In this document: positions 1-9,314 of the stretch, in pieces | Position numbering within the stretch: position 1 is the stretch's first letter | How the letters are laid out: each line of letters starts with the position of its first letter | From: Deltaproteobacteria bacterium SG8_13 | Lineage (GTDB): Bacteria > Desulfobacterota > Desulfobacteria > Desulfobacterales > SG8-13 | Assembly: GCA_001303025.1 (NCBI GenBank) | Contig: LJNK01000019.1 | Span: 1 to 56,502 of the forward strand | DNA: 56,502 nucleotides | Direction: 5' to 3' | Notes under the pieces: generated by a model | Databases searched by the model: none | What the model was told of the DNA's origin: nothing | The model's input: the letters and a program-made list of their open reading frames with translations, nothing else | Program-made: the position numbers and the translations under genes

Positions 1-400
1 AAGCAGGAAAGCACATCCATCATAAAGAGGCGCTGCAGAAAGATTGGTTGGCACCCGCCTCTCAAGTGCCCGCACCGTTCGGACCCGGAAATTTCTTGCT
101 TGACAACCGTCTGGCCGCTTAGTAGATAAATTCTGTTCATTATTGTTACTCCTTTCCCCCCAACCCAAAACAACGGTGTCACCGTTGCCGAACCATAAGG
201 TCCATAATCGACACTCATAACCGAAAAGGACCCAACAACATCTGCTAATTTCGGACAGAATCTCCTGCTACCCGCGGTTGTTTCTGTTCAGAGCTCCTCT
301 GGTTCCGACTGCCTAACGGTTTTTCACAGTTTCAGGCGAGAGGTTTTCATTGCCTGGCAAAGCTAACCGACCCATCAACAAGGGAAAGGAGGAAAGCGTT
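1..400 (+). other. Non-coding leader upstream of fdhA
   Basis: No convincing protein or RNA gene is visible in these 400 bases. I checked it by eye for a selC-like tRNA and for a sigma-54 element and saw neither. The only signals that I can support are a sigma-70-like promoter near 100-128 and the ribosome binding site of fdhA at about 386-392. That leaves a leader of roughly 260 bases, long enough for regulation at the RNA level, but I recognise no known riboswitch. Confidence 0.5.
100..128 (+). promoter_or_regulatory. Possible sigma-70 promoter for fdhAB
   Basis: A perfect -35 hexamer TTGACA (100-105) is followed after 17 bases by TAGATA (123-128), a weak -10 match. It lies on the strand and side expected for the fdhA transcript. 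The -10 is poor, so this is tentative. Confidence 0.35.
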
Positions 401-3400
401 ATGGATGTCACCCGCAGGCATTTCATCCAGATCAGTGGTGCTACGGCCGCCGGTCTTGCCGTCAGCGGGCTGGGCTTCGACCTCAGACCGGTCAAAGCCC
501 ATGCCCAGATGCTCAAGACCAAGTACGCCAAAGAAACCATCTCGATCTGCCCTTACTGTGCCGTCGGCTGCGGTGTCATTGTACACACCAGCAAAAAGGG
601 GGACGGCCGCGTGATCAACATAGAAGGTGATCCGGATCACGTGATCAACCGGGGTTCCTTGTGCTCCAAGGGGGCATCGCTGGCCCAACTGACCGAAAAT
701 GATCAACGGGTTACCCAGCCGATGTACCGTGCCCCGTACGCCAAGGAATGGAAAAAGGTTTCCTGGGATTGGGCCCTGACGGAAATCGCCAAGCGCGTCA
801 AAGATACCCGTGATTCGAGCTTTACATTCAAAAACGCCAAGGGCCAGGTGGTTAACCACACCACCGCTATCGCGTCGGTCGGCAGTGCCGCCATGGACAA
901 CGAAGAGTGCTGGATCTATCAGGCCCTGATGCGCGCCCTGGGGCTGGTGTATATCGAGCATCAGGCCCGTATCTGACACAGCGCCACTGTTGCGGCTCTG
1001 GCAGAGTCGTTCGGACGCGGCGCGATGACCAATCACTGGATCGACATAAAAAACAGTGATTGTATTTTGATCATGGGCAGCAATGCTGCCGAAAATCATC
1101 CCATTTCCTTCAAATACGTCACCGCAGCCCAGGCAGATGGGGCCACACTGATCAGCGTCGATCCCCGCTTTACCCGGACCTCATCCAAAGCGGACGTATA
1201 TGCACCGATTCGATCCGGCACCGACATTGCGTTTCTCGGTGGAATGATCAAGTACATCATAGACAAGAAGTTGTACCATCAAGAGTACGTAACCAACTAC
1301 ACCAACGCGGCGTTTATCGTCGGCAAGAAATTCAGCTTCAAAGACGGCCTGTTTTCCGGCTACAGCGCCAAAAACCGCAAATACGACAAAAGCACCTGGG
1401 CATTCGACATGGACAAAAACGGCGTGCCCAAGATGGACCGGTCGCTGAAAAACTCCCGCAGCGTGTTCCAGTTGTTGAAAAAGCACTACAGCCGTTACAA
1501 CACCAAGCTCGTCTCCGAAATCACGGGGACGCCGGAAAAGGACCTGGAGAACATCTACAAAATTTATGCGGAAACCGGCAAGGTCGGCAAAGCCGGGACC
1601 ATCATGTACGCCATGGGATGGACCCAGCACACGGTCGGCACCCAGAACATCCGCACCATGGCCATGATCCAGCTGCTTCTGGGCAATATGGGAGTGGCCG
1701 GTGGCGGAGTGAACGCCCTGCGCGGAGAGTCGAACGTCCAGGGCTCCACCGACCACTGCCTGTTGTGGCACATCTGGCCGGGATATCTCAGAACTCCACG
1801 CTCGGCCGACTCGAGCCTGGCGGTTTACAACAAAAACTACACGCCGGTCAGCAAAGACCCTCTCTCGGCGAACTGGTGGCAGAATTACCCCAAGTATTCG
1901 GTGAGCATGCTCAAGTCCTTTTTCGGCGAGCGTGCCGATTCGTCGAACGATTTCGGCTACAGCTGGCTGCCGAAGGTGGACGACGGTAAGGCCTACTCCT
2001 GGCTGGATCTGTTCGATGCCATGTACAACGGCGAGATAAAGGGGTTTTTTGCCTGGGGCCAGAACCCGGCCTGCAGCGGCGCAAACGCCAACAAAAACCG
2101 CCAGGGCATGGCCAACCTCGACTGGATGGTCAACACCAACATCTTCGAGAATGAAACCGGCTCGTTCTGGAAGGGCCCCGGAATGGATCCGACCAAGATC
2201 AAAACGGAAGTGTTTTTCCTGCCGGCCTGCGTCTCCGTGGAAAAGGACGGCAGCATCACCAACAGCGGCCGGTGGATGCAGTGGCGCTACCAGGGCCCCA
2301 AACCGCTGGGCAACAGCCTGCCCGACGGTCAGATCATCATGGACCTGGGCAACAAGATCAAGGAGCTGTATACCAAGCAGCCGGGCGCCTTCAAGGAGCC
2401 GATCGCCAACCTCAAGTGGGACTATCTTGCGGACGGAGCGTATGACCCCCACCTGGTGGCCAAGGAGATCAATGGGTACTTTCTCCGGGATGTGACGGTC
2501 CGGGGAACGGATTTCAAGGCCGGCACGCTGGTGCCGAGCTTTGCCTTCCTGCAGGCCGACGGATCGACTTCTTCCGGCAACTGGCTGTACTGCAACAGCT
2601 ACACGGAAAAGGGGAACATGGCCGCCCGCCGCGGCCAGAAGGATGCACCCAACGACATCGGCCTCTACCCGGAGTTTTCCTGGTGCTGGCCGGTCAACCG
2701 ACGGATCATTTACAACCGTGCTTCGGTGGACCCCAAGGGACAACCCTGGGACAAAGCAAATTGGGTCATCCGGTGGACGGGAAGCAAGTGGGAAGGCGAC
2801 GTGCCCGACGGCGGCTGGCCACCGCTGCTGTCCGCCGACGGAAAGCCGGATCCGAAGAGCAAACACGCGTTTATCATGCGCAAACACGGACACGCCCAGA
2901 TCTTCGGTCCGGGCCTCAACGACGGCCCGTTCCCGGAACACTACGAACCGCTGGAATGCCCGGTGGAAAAGAACTTCATGAATGCACAACGCATGAACCC
3001 CACCGCACCGGTTTACGGCGGCAAGGCCGACGAGTGGGCCACCTGCGATCCGCGCTATCCTTATGTGGCCACTACCTACCGGGTGGTGGAACACTGGCAG
3101 ACGGGGGTGATGACCCGCTATCAGCCGTACCTGCTGGAGATGCAGCCCCAGATGTTCGTGGAAATGAGCAAGGAGCTGGCCGAGCTGAGGGGAATCAAAA
3201 ACGGCGAACGGGTGATGGTCTCTTCACTGCGTGGCAAGGTGGAAGCCACGGCCATCGTGACCGCCCGCTTCAAACCCTTCCCGGTCGGCGGCGGCACGGT
3301 CCACCAGGTGGGGCTGCCGTGGCATTTCGGATGGATCAAGCCGGAAAACGGCAGGGAAGACAGCGCCAATCTGCTCACGCCCAATACCGGGGATGCCAAC

Positions 3401-3451
3401 ACCCGGATTCCGGAAACCAAGGCATTTATGGTCAACGTAACCAAAGTATAG
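401..3451 (+). CDS. fdhA: Formate dehydrogenase alpha subunit, selenocysteine-containing (UGA at 974-976)
   Basis: Catalytic Mo/W-bis-MGD subunit that oxidises formate to CO2 in the periplasm. The reading frame is interrupted only by TGA at 974-976 (residue 192), in the family's active-site context: QARI-U-HSATVAALAESFGRG matches the QARV-U-HGPTVASL region of E. coli FdnG. Read through, the protein is 1016 residues, the normal family length. The N-terminus has a Tat signal (TRRHFIQ), followed by a [4Fe-4S] motif with C50, C53, C57 and C88. The ATG at 401 is chosen because an AAGGAGG ribosome binding site lies 8 bases upstream; an in-frame TTG at 350 has none. fdhB follows after 18 bases. Automated callers may split this gene into 401-976 and 1025-3451. 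Confidence 0.95.
974..1010 (+). promoter_or_regulatory. Bacterial SECIS element of fdhA
   Basis: Directly after the UGA the RNA can fold into a small hairpin: an outer ACU/AGU stem, a small internal loop, an inner UGC/GCA stem, and the apical loop GGCUCUG starting 18 bases after the UGA. The geometry and the GG at the start of the loop closely match the E. coli fdhF/fdnG SECIS, whose loop is AGGUCU above a UGC/GCA stem. It would bind SelB to insert selenocysteine. Confidence 0.75.
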
Positions 3452-3469
3452 GGGAGGAGGTGATCTTTT

Positions 3470-4189
3470 ATGAGCATGTCATTTTTGGTCGACACGACAC
3501 TTTGCACGGCCTGCCGAGGATGTCAGGTGGCCTGCAAGCAGTGGCATGGTTTGCCCGCCGAAGAAACAACCAACCGCGGGTCTTACCAGAACCCGGCGGA
3601 TCTCTCCTTCGACACCTATAAACTGGTCCGAATGAAGGAAGAGGTAATCGACGGCCAGATGCGGTGGCTCTTTTTCCCGGATCAGTGCCGTCACTGCCTC
3701 GAGCCGCCCTGCAAAGACACCGCCGGCGAGGAAAGCGCCATTTTCACCGACATTTCATCGGGCGCGGTAATATACACGGCCAACACCAAGGGGCTCAATA
3801 TTGCGGACATCAAGGAGTCATGCCCCTATAACATCCCCCGGGAAGGCGCGGACGGCACCCTCGCCAAGTGCGACATGTGCCTGGACCGGGTGCAAAACGG
3901 CCTGCAGCCGGCCTGTGTAAAGACCTGTCCCACCGGTGCGATGAACTTCGGCAGGCGCGAGGAGATCCTCGCCCTGGCGAATCGACACCTGGCAGCGGCG
4001 AAAAAGAAATTCCCGAAGGCCCAGCTGCTAGACCCCGGCGATGTGCGGGTCATCTTCCTGACGGCCTACGAACCGAAGTATTACCACGAGTACGCCATTG
4101 CTTCGGGCGGGTCTTTCGACGTCACTCGCCATGTGGCATTGCGGCGGATGCTGCGCCCGCTGGCAGGACCGATATCGCTGTTGCGGTAA
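3470..4189 (+). CDS. fdhB: Formate dehydrogenase iron-sulfur (beta) subunit
   Basis: Electron-transfer subunit carrying [4Fe-4S] clusters from FdhA towards periplasmic cytochromes. Visible ligands are CTACRGCQVAC near the N-terminus, CRHCLEPPC around residues 69-77, a lone Cys in KESCPYNIPRE, and CDMC plus CVKTCPTG in the second half. At 239 residues it lacks the C-terminal membrane helix of E. coli FdnH and resembles the soluble Desulfovibrio FdhB, for example in the segment after CTACRGC and the DPGDVRVIFL region. The start at 3470 has an excellent GGAGGTGATC ribosome binding site. No cytochrome subunit follows, so the complex is probably a soluble periplasmic FdhAB. It has no export signal of its own and should travel with the Tat-exported FdhA. 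Confidence 0.93.
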   Translation: MSMSFLVDTTLCTACRGCQVACKQWHGLPAEETTNRGSYQNPADLSFDTYKLVRMKEEVIDGQMRWLFFPDQCRHCLEPPCKDTAGEESAIFTDISSGAVIYTANTKGLNIADIKESCPYNIPREGADGTLAKCDMCLDRVQNGLQPACVKTCPTGAMNFGRREEILALANRHLAAAKKKFPKAQLLDPGDVRVIFLTAYEPKYYHEYAIASGGSFDVTRHVALRRMLRPLAGPISLLR

Positions 4190-4221
4190 GCGGAAAATCG
4201 CCAGCGTAGTGGTATGGTAGA

Positions 4222-4259
4222 ACAAAACAGGGAGAAGAAGTTTCTTCTCCCTGTTTTGT
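4222..4259 (+). terminator. Strong intrinsic terminator after fdhAB
   Basis: A perfect 18-bp inverted repeat (4222-4239 and 4242-4259) encloses a two-base centre. The arms contain GGGAGAAGAA and its complement and end in TTTTGT. It lies between fdhB and fdhE, so fdhE may be expressed from read-through or from its own promoter. Confidence 0.8.
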
Positions 4260-4306
4260 GTTATTTCCGCAGCCTTTCCATGACCGTATCAACACAAGGA
4301 ACTCCC

Positions 4307-5191
4307 ATGACCGAACATCGCATACTGCCGGCACGGCAGGCTCAACTGTCCGCCGCATCGCTGAAAGCCAATCTGCCCGAATACCATTCCCTGCTTACTT
4401 TTTACGAACAGCTGTTCATCGCGCAGGAAAGCAGCAAACTGCAGACCGCCCTGGAGCCGATCGTGATCGCCCCTGAGGTGCTACAGGTCAAACACCGCGA
4501 GCGACTGCCGCTGGTGGCCATGACGGAGTTCGTCTTCGATGCGGCGGCAGGACGCGAATTGCTGGCAGAAATTTGCGACATCCTTCGAGAATCGGAAAAC
4601 GAAATGGCTTCGTCGGCCGAACGGATCGCCCACGCCGCCGGCCGGAAACTGGAAATCGATTCGTTATTCCGGCATCTGCTGGATGGCGACGACGCTTATT
4701 TCGACGAAACGGCCGGCAGCATCGGCTGTGATAAGAAAGCGCTGGCATTTGTTGCTTACCACAGTTTGAGGCCGTCCCTGATGGTTTGTGCAGAACAGCT
4801 TGCCACATACCTGAAAGATCGCACGGAGTGGAAGTCCGGAATCTGCCCTGTGTGCGGCAACCTGCCGGCTATCGCCCTTCTGGACAAAGAAGGCCGGCGC
4901 TCCCTGTCTTGCAGCTTCTGCTGGCATGAATGGCCGATGCCCCGGGTATATTGCCCCTTTTGCAACAGCACCGACGGAAAAGAGCTCAACTACCTGTATA
5001 GCGAAACCGAAAAGACTTTGCGGGTAGATTGCTGCGAAAAGTGCCGTAAATACATCAAGACGGTCGACGCCCGATCCGCCGATCGCACAGTGTATCCCCC
5101 TTTGGAGCAGGTGGCCTCCCTTCATTTGGATATGAAAGCCCGTGACGCCGGCTATGATTCTGGAATTCCGTTGCACCTGCCTGACGAGTGA
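4307..5191 (+). CDS. fdhE: Formate dehydrogenase accessory protein FdhE
   Basis: Rubredoxin-like accessory factor needed for maturation of Sec-containing formate dehydrogenases. It is thought to act on the alpha subunit before or during Tat export. The C-terminal half carries the family's four CxxC motifs: CPVC, CSFC, CPFC and CEKC, which bind iron. The N-terminal half is helical and poorly conserved, as expected. I start it at ATG 4307 (294 residues) because AAGGA lies just upstream at 4296-4300. An ATG at 4280 and a longer frame from 4214 exist, but the latter would begin inside the terminator. Its place behind fdhAB supports the call. Confidence 0.92.
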   Translation: MTEHRILPARQAQLSAASLKANLPEYHSLLTFYEQLFIAQESSKLQTALEPIVIAPEVLQVKHRERLPLVAMTEFVFDAAAGRELLAEICDILRESENEMASSAERIAHAAGRKLEIDSLFRHLLDGDDAYFDETAGSIGCDKKALAFVAYHSLRPSLMVCAEQLATYLKDRTEWKSGICPVCGNLPAIALLDKEGRRSLSCSFCWHEWPMPRVYCPFCNSTDGKELNYLYSETEKTLRVDCCEKCRKYIKTVDARSADRTVYPPLEQVASLHLDMKARDAGYDSGIPLHLPDE

Positions 5192-5322
5192 TCCTCCCTC
5201 CTTCCGTCGCGCCGTTTACATGCAGGTTTTTCAGCCGTGCCGAAAACCGTCATCACATTTGTGACCTGGCCGCTGGGAGCAAATGAAGTCGAACGATAAG
5301 ACTTGTATTCTTGCGGATGGGA

Positions 5323-5344
5323 TAATAAAATGATTCTTTTATTA
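5323..5344. repeat. Short AT-rich inverted repeat upstream of dsbD
   Basis: TAATAAAA and TTTTATTA form a perfect 8-bp dyad with a 6-base centre, about 20 bases before the dsbD start. It could be an operator or a weak terminator arm. No clear promoter accompanies it. Confidence 0.3.
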
Positions 5345-5364
5345 CCTGTCGAGAAAAATTCTCC

Positions 5365-7326
5365 ATGCCGCCACCGCGCATACCAGATCATTCGACCCTC
5401 AACCGAGCACCCTGTCTGCTGTTCAGCCTGCTTGCATGCCTGTTTCTTTTTTCCGTTTTGGCGGAAACCGCATTATCATCAGACGATGCGGAACCGACCG
5501 GTTCGAGCCTGCGGTCCTTGTCGGCTGCCGCCGAGCCGGCGCCGCCGGTTGAGCTGCAGGCCGCCTGGTCGGCAGATAGCATCCAGGCAGGAGGCAGCGT
5601 CGTTTTGGCCGTTGTCTTCAACATCCGCAAGGGTTTTCACATCAATGCCGACGCCGGCCAGCTGCTGCCGATGGAAGACTTCAAGCCGATTCCCACCCGG
5701 GTGACAGTGACACAGGCCTCCGAAGGTTTGCGGTTGCAGTCGGTGCTGTACCCACCGGCACATGCGGTGAAGGTGGCATTTGCTCAAGGAGAATTAATGT
5801 CTTTCGAGGGCCAGGCCGTGGTTTTCCTTCCGATCACCCTGGCTGCGGAAAGCGCACTCGGCGAAATCCGGGTCGGCCTGCAGGTGCAGTACCAGGCCTG
5901 TGACGACCGTATCTGCATGTTTCCCAAGCGGGTGCCGCTCGAAGCCGTATTGCCGGTTGTCAATGGTGATACGGAACCGGCCCGCCGCAACCTCCAACTG
6001 TTTGCCGATTATCCGCCCGCTGCAGCGCCTGGAGAAGGAGGTCGAATCGATTTCGATCTTTTCGGCTGGCATTTTTCACTTTCAACCGCTTCCTGGTGGG
6101 GATTCGCGGCCTTGCTGCTGGTTGCGGGTATCGGGGGATTTTTACTCAATTTTACACCCTGCGTACTGCCGTTGATCCCGATCAAGATCATCAGTCTCTC
6201 CAATGCGTCTCAGGACCAAACCCGCTGCCTGGCTTTGGGCCTGACCATGTTTCTGGGCGTCCTTGGTTTTTGGCTGGCACTGGGTGCGGGCATTGCACTG
6301 GTTGCGGGATTTACCGCCACCAACCAGCTGTTCCAGTACCCGCTTTTTACCATATCGATCGGGGTCATTATTGCAGTGATGGCGCTGGGGATGTGCGGCT
6401 TGTTTTCCGTTCGTCTGCCGGGTTTTATATACCGCATCAACCCGAACCAGGAATCGCTGCACGGATCTTTTTTTCTCGGTATTCTGACAGCCATTTTGTC
6501 CACCCCCTGCACGGCGCCGTTTATGGGTGCCGCTGCTGCCTGGGCAGCCACCCGGCACCCCCTGACGACTCTGGCCACTTTTGCCTTCATCGGATTCGGA
6601 ATGGCCCTGCCGTACCTGATTTTATCTGCATCTCCCCAGCTGGTCGGCAAAATGCCGCGGACCGGCCCTGCCAGCGTGCTGATCAAGCAGGTAATGGGAT
6701 TTTTCATGCTGTCGGCAGCAGCGTATTTCATCGGAACCGGGGTGAGCGGCATCCTGGTGCAGCCGCCGAATCCACCGGCCAGGGTTTATTGGTGGGCCGT
6801 GATGCTTTTGTTGGGGGCGGGTGGGATCTGGCTGGCAATCCGCACGATGCAGATCACTCCAGCCAGGCATCTGCGAACCATCTTCGCCGGCCTGGGACTG
6901 CTGATCCTGGTGGGCTCGATATTTGGAGGGCTGCGATTAACGGACAAGGGCCCCGTGGATTGGGTGTATTACACACCGCAGCGGTTTCAGGAATCCATCG
7001 CTAATCGGCAGGTGGTGGTCCTGGTGTTCACCGCGGAGTGGTGCCTGAACTGCAAAGCGATAGAGCAGGGCGTGCTGAACAATCCCACGGTGGCGCTGCT
7101 GCTGGCATCCGATGACGTGGTGCCCATGAAGGCCGACATTACCGGCAACAATGTCTGGGGCAAGGAAAAACTGCGGGATCTCGGCCACCTGACGATCCCG
7201 TTGCTGGTGGTTTTCGATAAGAACGGAAAGGAAGTATTTCGAAGCGACTTTTATACCGTCAAGCAGATCGTCGAAGCCGTCTCGAACGGACGGTCCGCCG
7301 CCGGTGCGATATCGACAGCCGGCTGA
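5365..7326 (+). CDS. dsbD: Thiol:disulfide interchange protein DsbD
   Basis: Membrane reductant conduit that passes electrons from cytoplasmic thioredoxin to periplasmic thiol proteins. All three DsbD modules are visible in 653 residues. First comes a signal peptide (residues about 15-38), then the periplasmic alpha domain with its cysteine pair in QACDDRICMF (C179, C184). The central multi-helix domain starts near residue 240 and carries FTPCVLP and STPCTAPFMG, the two membrane cysteines. A C-terminal thioredoxin fold follows with WCLNC (C560, C563). The start has only a weak ribosome binding site. It converges on the minus-strand redoxin operon (7334-9059), whose products are plausible electron acceptors. 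Confidence 0.93.
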   Translation: MPPPRIPDHSTLNRAPCLLFSLLACLFLFSVLAETALSSDDAEPTGSSLRSLSAAAEPAPPVELQAAWSADSIQAGGSVVLAVVFNIRKGFHINADAGQLLPMEDFKPIPTRVTVTQASEGLRLQSVLYPPAHAVKVAFAQGELMSFEGQAVVFLPITLAAESALGEIRVGLQVQYQACDDRICMFPKRVPLEAVLPVVNGDTEPARRNLQLFADYPPAAAPGEGGRIDFDLFGWHFSLSTASWWGFAALLLVAGIGGFLLNFTPCVLPLIPIKIISLSNASQDQTRCLALGLTMFLGVLGFWLALGAGIALVAGFTATNQLFQYPLFTISIGVIIAVMALGMCGLFSVRLPGFIYRINPNQESLHGSFFLGILTAILSTPCTAPFMGAAAAWAATRHPLTTLATFAFIGFGMALPYLILSASPQLVGKMPRTGPASVLIKQVMGFFMLSAAAYFIGTGVSGILVQPPNPPARVYWWAVMLLLGAGGIWLAIRTMQITPARHLRTIFAGLGLLILVGSIFGGLRLTDKGPVDWVYYTPQRFQESIANRQVVVLVFTAEWCLNCKAIEQGVLNNPTVALLLASDDVVPMKADITGNNVWGKEKLRDLGHLTIPLLVVFDKNGKEVFRSDFYTVKQIVEAVSNGRSAAGAISTAG

Positions 7327-7333
7327 ACCGCCG

Positions 7334-7813
7334 CTATTTCAGGAAGTCGGCAAAGATTTTGTCCAGGTCTTTCCTGTTCCGCTTGCCCACGATTCTTTCT
7401 GTGATCTTCCCGTTATGAACGAGCAGGATTAACGGAATGCCTCTGACCTGGTAGGCTTTGATCGCTTTCTCGCCCACCCAGTAAACCGGAAAACGGATCT
7501 TGTGCTGATCGACAAACGGCTGCATGGCCTGAGGGCCTCCATAATCGAGGCTCAACCCGAAGATGTTCAATCCGATACGGCGGTATTTTTTGTAGAGCTC
7601 GTTTACCGCCGGCAGCTCTTCGATGCACGGCATGCACCATGCTGCCATAAATACGATCGCACAACGCCCGCAGTCGGCGGCGAGCATCTGGTCCAGCTGC
7701 TCCAGGTCGATGGAACGCACGGTGTTTGGCCCGGCGGCACCAGTGCCACCGCCAGCAGCAAGCACTGTCAGAAACACCGCCAGCACGAGAATCCGCGGGG
7801 AAAATCGATGCAT
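7334..7813 (-). CDS. TlpA-like periplasmic thioredoxin
   Basis: Small thioredoxin-fold protein of 159 residues with an N-terminal signal peptide or anchor and the active site WCMPC in the context FMAAWCMPCIEELP, typical of TlpA/ResA reductases. The cis-Pro loop RGIPLILLV follows. It probably reduces a periplasmic disulfide partner, using DsbD as electron source. It is the last gene of the minus-strand redoxin operon. The stop of the peroxiredoxin overlaps a possible GTG start at 7822 (TAGTG); the ATG at 7813 is equally possible. Neither has a strong ribosome binding site, so translation may be coupled. Its specific partner cannot be told from sequence. Confidence 0.85.
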   Translation of the reverse strand: MHRFSPRILVLAVFLTVLAAGGGTGAAGPNTVRSIDLEQLDQMLAADCGRCAIVFMAAWCMPCIEELPAVNELYKKYRRIGLNIFGLSLDYGGPQAMQPFVDQHKIRFPVYWVGEKAIKAYQVRGIPLILLVHNGKITERIVGKRNRKDLDKIFADFLK

Positions 7814-7821
7814 GCGGCCCA

Positions 7822-8421
7822 CTACCGGTTCAGCTTTTCAAGTTGAAGGGCACAATACCCAAGGTCCGGCCGGACATTGATATCCGATACCAGTATGTCG
7901 CGAATAACCCCTTTGATATCGATAAATATCAGCGCTCTCTCCGAAACTCCTTCGGGGCGCAATATCCCGTACTGCTGCGCAACCGCTCCGTGGGGGTAGA
8001 AATCCGATAGGACCGGAAACCAGAGCTTGCCCATCTGTTTCGTCCAGGCATACAGCGTGGGGATGTTGTCCACGGTAATGCCGAGCAATGTCGCATTTTG
8101 GTCCTCAAAAAGAGACCTGGCAATGTTGTAGCCCGGCCACTGATCCGAACAAACCGGCGTCCATGCTGCCGGCACAAAAGAAAGCACCACGTTTTTTTTG
8201 CCCCTGAACTGGCTCAGCGTGATTTTTTCCCCCGAAAGGGAAGGAAGCGTAAAATCGGGGGCTGGATCCCCCACTTTCACTTTCAACGTACTGTCTACGG
8301 GTTTGAGAATTCCCGGATTATAGATGAATTCCTTGAACGTATCGGAGGCGGCATGCACTGTCAGACTTGCCGCTGAAATAACCATCGCCAGGATAAATCC
8401 TTTCAAAAAGTCAGCTTTCAT
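7822..8421 (-). CDS. Exported peroxiredoxin (AhpC/TSA family)
   Basis: Thiol peroxidase of 199 residues that should reduce hydrogen peroxide or organic peroxides outside the cytoplasm. It starts with a signal peptide (residues about 5-25, ending TVHAAS). The redoxin domain follows with [10 protein letters not shown] and the peroxidatic cysteine C91 in [13 protein letters not shown] second cysteine, C190, lies near the C-terminus and may resolve the disulfide. The ATG at 8421 is preceded by AAGGAGGAGAA. It sits between a Sec-containing redoxin and a TlpA-like thioredoxin, which suggests that these regenerate it. That electron chain is inference. Confidence 0.88.
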   Translation of the reverse strand: MKADFLKGFILAMVISAASLTVHAASDTFKEFIYNPGILKPVDSTLKVKVGDPAPDFTLPSLSGEKITLSQFRGKKNVVLSFVPAAWTPVCSDQWPGYNIARSLFEDQNATLLGITVDNIPTLYAWTKQMGKLWFPVLSDFYPHGAVAQQYGILRPEGVSERALIFIDIKGVIRDILVSDINVRPDLGYCALQLEKLNR

Positions 8422-8486
8422 CGGTTCTCCTCCTTGAAACACTTCTACTGAAGTGAGCCGGGAATCCATTTGTGGAATCCCCGGTA

Positions 8487-9059
8487 CTAGAGGCCGGCAT
8501 CCTTGAGAAGTTTTTCGAGCATTTCCCCGGCATCCTGCGCCCCGCCCAGCTGTGAATAAAACACCTGGTGGGTTCCATCTGTATTGTTGCGAACACCGAT
8601 GAAATAAGGAGTCCGCACTTCGCCCAGCAGTTTATGAATCTGAAAATCGCCATCAGCGAAGAGGGGAAACGGAATGTCATACGTTTTCCTGAAGTGGTTG
8701 ATTTCGAACGCTGAATTGCCGGCACCGATGCCGATCAACTTGACCCTGCCCCGATACGTTGGATTGCTTTCAATTTTACGATAGATGTTGTTTACAGTGG
8801 GAGCCTCCCGCTGGCAGTACGGTCAGTACATGCTGAAGATCTCCACAATCACAATGGTAGCATCGATATCCGGTATGGCAAACTTTTGTTTCCCCTTGAT
8901 TCCGAGGTAGGCTGCGTGTTCCGGTTGTTCCGGCGCCGGCAGGACGATCTCCGGAAGCACTCCGCCTACCGGTGGTGGCTGCGTGGCCGCCACTACCGTC
9001 AGAATCGATATACAGAGAAAAATCATGCTGTAGCCGATCGTCAACCTGAAACGCTTCAT
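8487..9059 (-). CDS. Thioredoxin/TlpA-like selenoprotein with U-P-Y-C active site (UGA at 8823-8825)
   Basis: The gene is seen only if the in-frame TGA at 8823-8825 is read as selenocysteine. Read through, it gives 190 residues: a signal peptide (residues 1-26), then the redoxin core with IVEIFSMY-U79-PYC82-QREAPTV. The Sec occupies the N-terminal position of the usual CxxC motif, and the fold continues for about 110 residues, including a cis-Pro segment ([10 protein letters not shown]). The start at 9059 has a strong AGGAGGAG ribosome binding site. UxxC redoxins are a known class of bacterial selenoproteins. A SECIS-like hairpin follows the UGA. It is the first gene of an operon with a peroxiredoxin and a TlpA-like protein and probably acts in periplasmic peroxide or disulfide reduction. 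Gene callers would truncate or miss it. Confidence 0.85.
8795..8825 (-). promoter_or_regulatory. SECIS-like hairpin of the redoxin selenoprotein
   Basis: On the minus-strand RNA, the ten bases starting at the tenth base after UGA form a stem: CAG pairs with CUG, one C/A mismatch follows, then GGG pairs with CCC. The loop AGGCU starts 17 bases after the UGA. Distance and loop (AGG-) match the E. coli SECIS, with AGGUCU starting 18 bases after UGA, and the fdhA element in this window. Confidence 0.7.
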
Positions 9060-9164
9060 GCGCTCCTCCTCATTGGTCGTGTTATCGGAAGGCGGAACTG
9101 GCAGGTGATTGCTTGCGGCCGCACGGGTTCCTGCAAAAATGAAACCGCCGGCATCCTTATTGTT

Positions 9165-9193
9165 CTCATATGGCAGGATGTGGCCCCAGTCAA
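9165..9193 (-). promoter_or_regulatory. Predicted promoter of the redoxin operon
   Basis: On the minus strand TTGACT (-35, 9188-9193) is followed after 17 bases by TATGAG (-10, 9165-9170), about 100 bases before the selenoprotein start at 9059. It is a moderate sigma-70 match. Confidence 0.45.
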
Positions 9194-9212
9194 TCAAAAT
9201 GTCATCTTCCTG

Positions 9213-9242
9213 TTGACACACGGTCTTGCCGACTGCTATATT
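9213..9242 (+). promoter_or_regulatory. Predicted promoter of the PilZ gene
   Basis: TTGACA (9213-9218), an 18-base spacer and TATATT (9237-9242) form a strong sigma-70 match 73 bases before the PilZ gene. It is back to back with the minus-strand promoter of the redoxin operon. Confidence 0.6.
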
Positions 9243-9314
9243 TTGTGTACGATTTTGATATGGCCACAATATATGGTGACACATTCCGTCTTTCCGGAAA
9301 GGAGCCAGCAAAAA

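Noticed and set aside
1-400. selC tRNA or sigma-54 promoter upstream of fdhA
   Set aside because: No tRNA-like fold and no GG-N10-GC element with the correct spacing was found by eye.
1181-3094. Open frame of 637 codons on the minus strand opposite fdhA
   Set aside because: It is antisense to a certain gene, has no recognisable domain and has low-complexity residue use; codon bias of the real gene keeps the opposite strand open.
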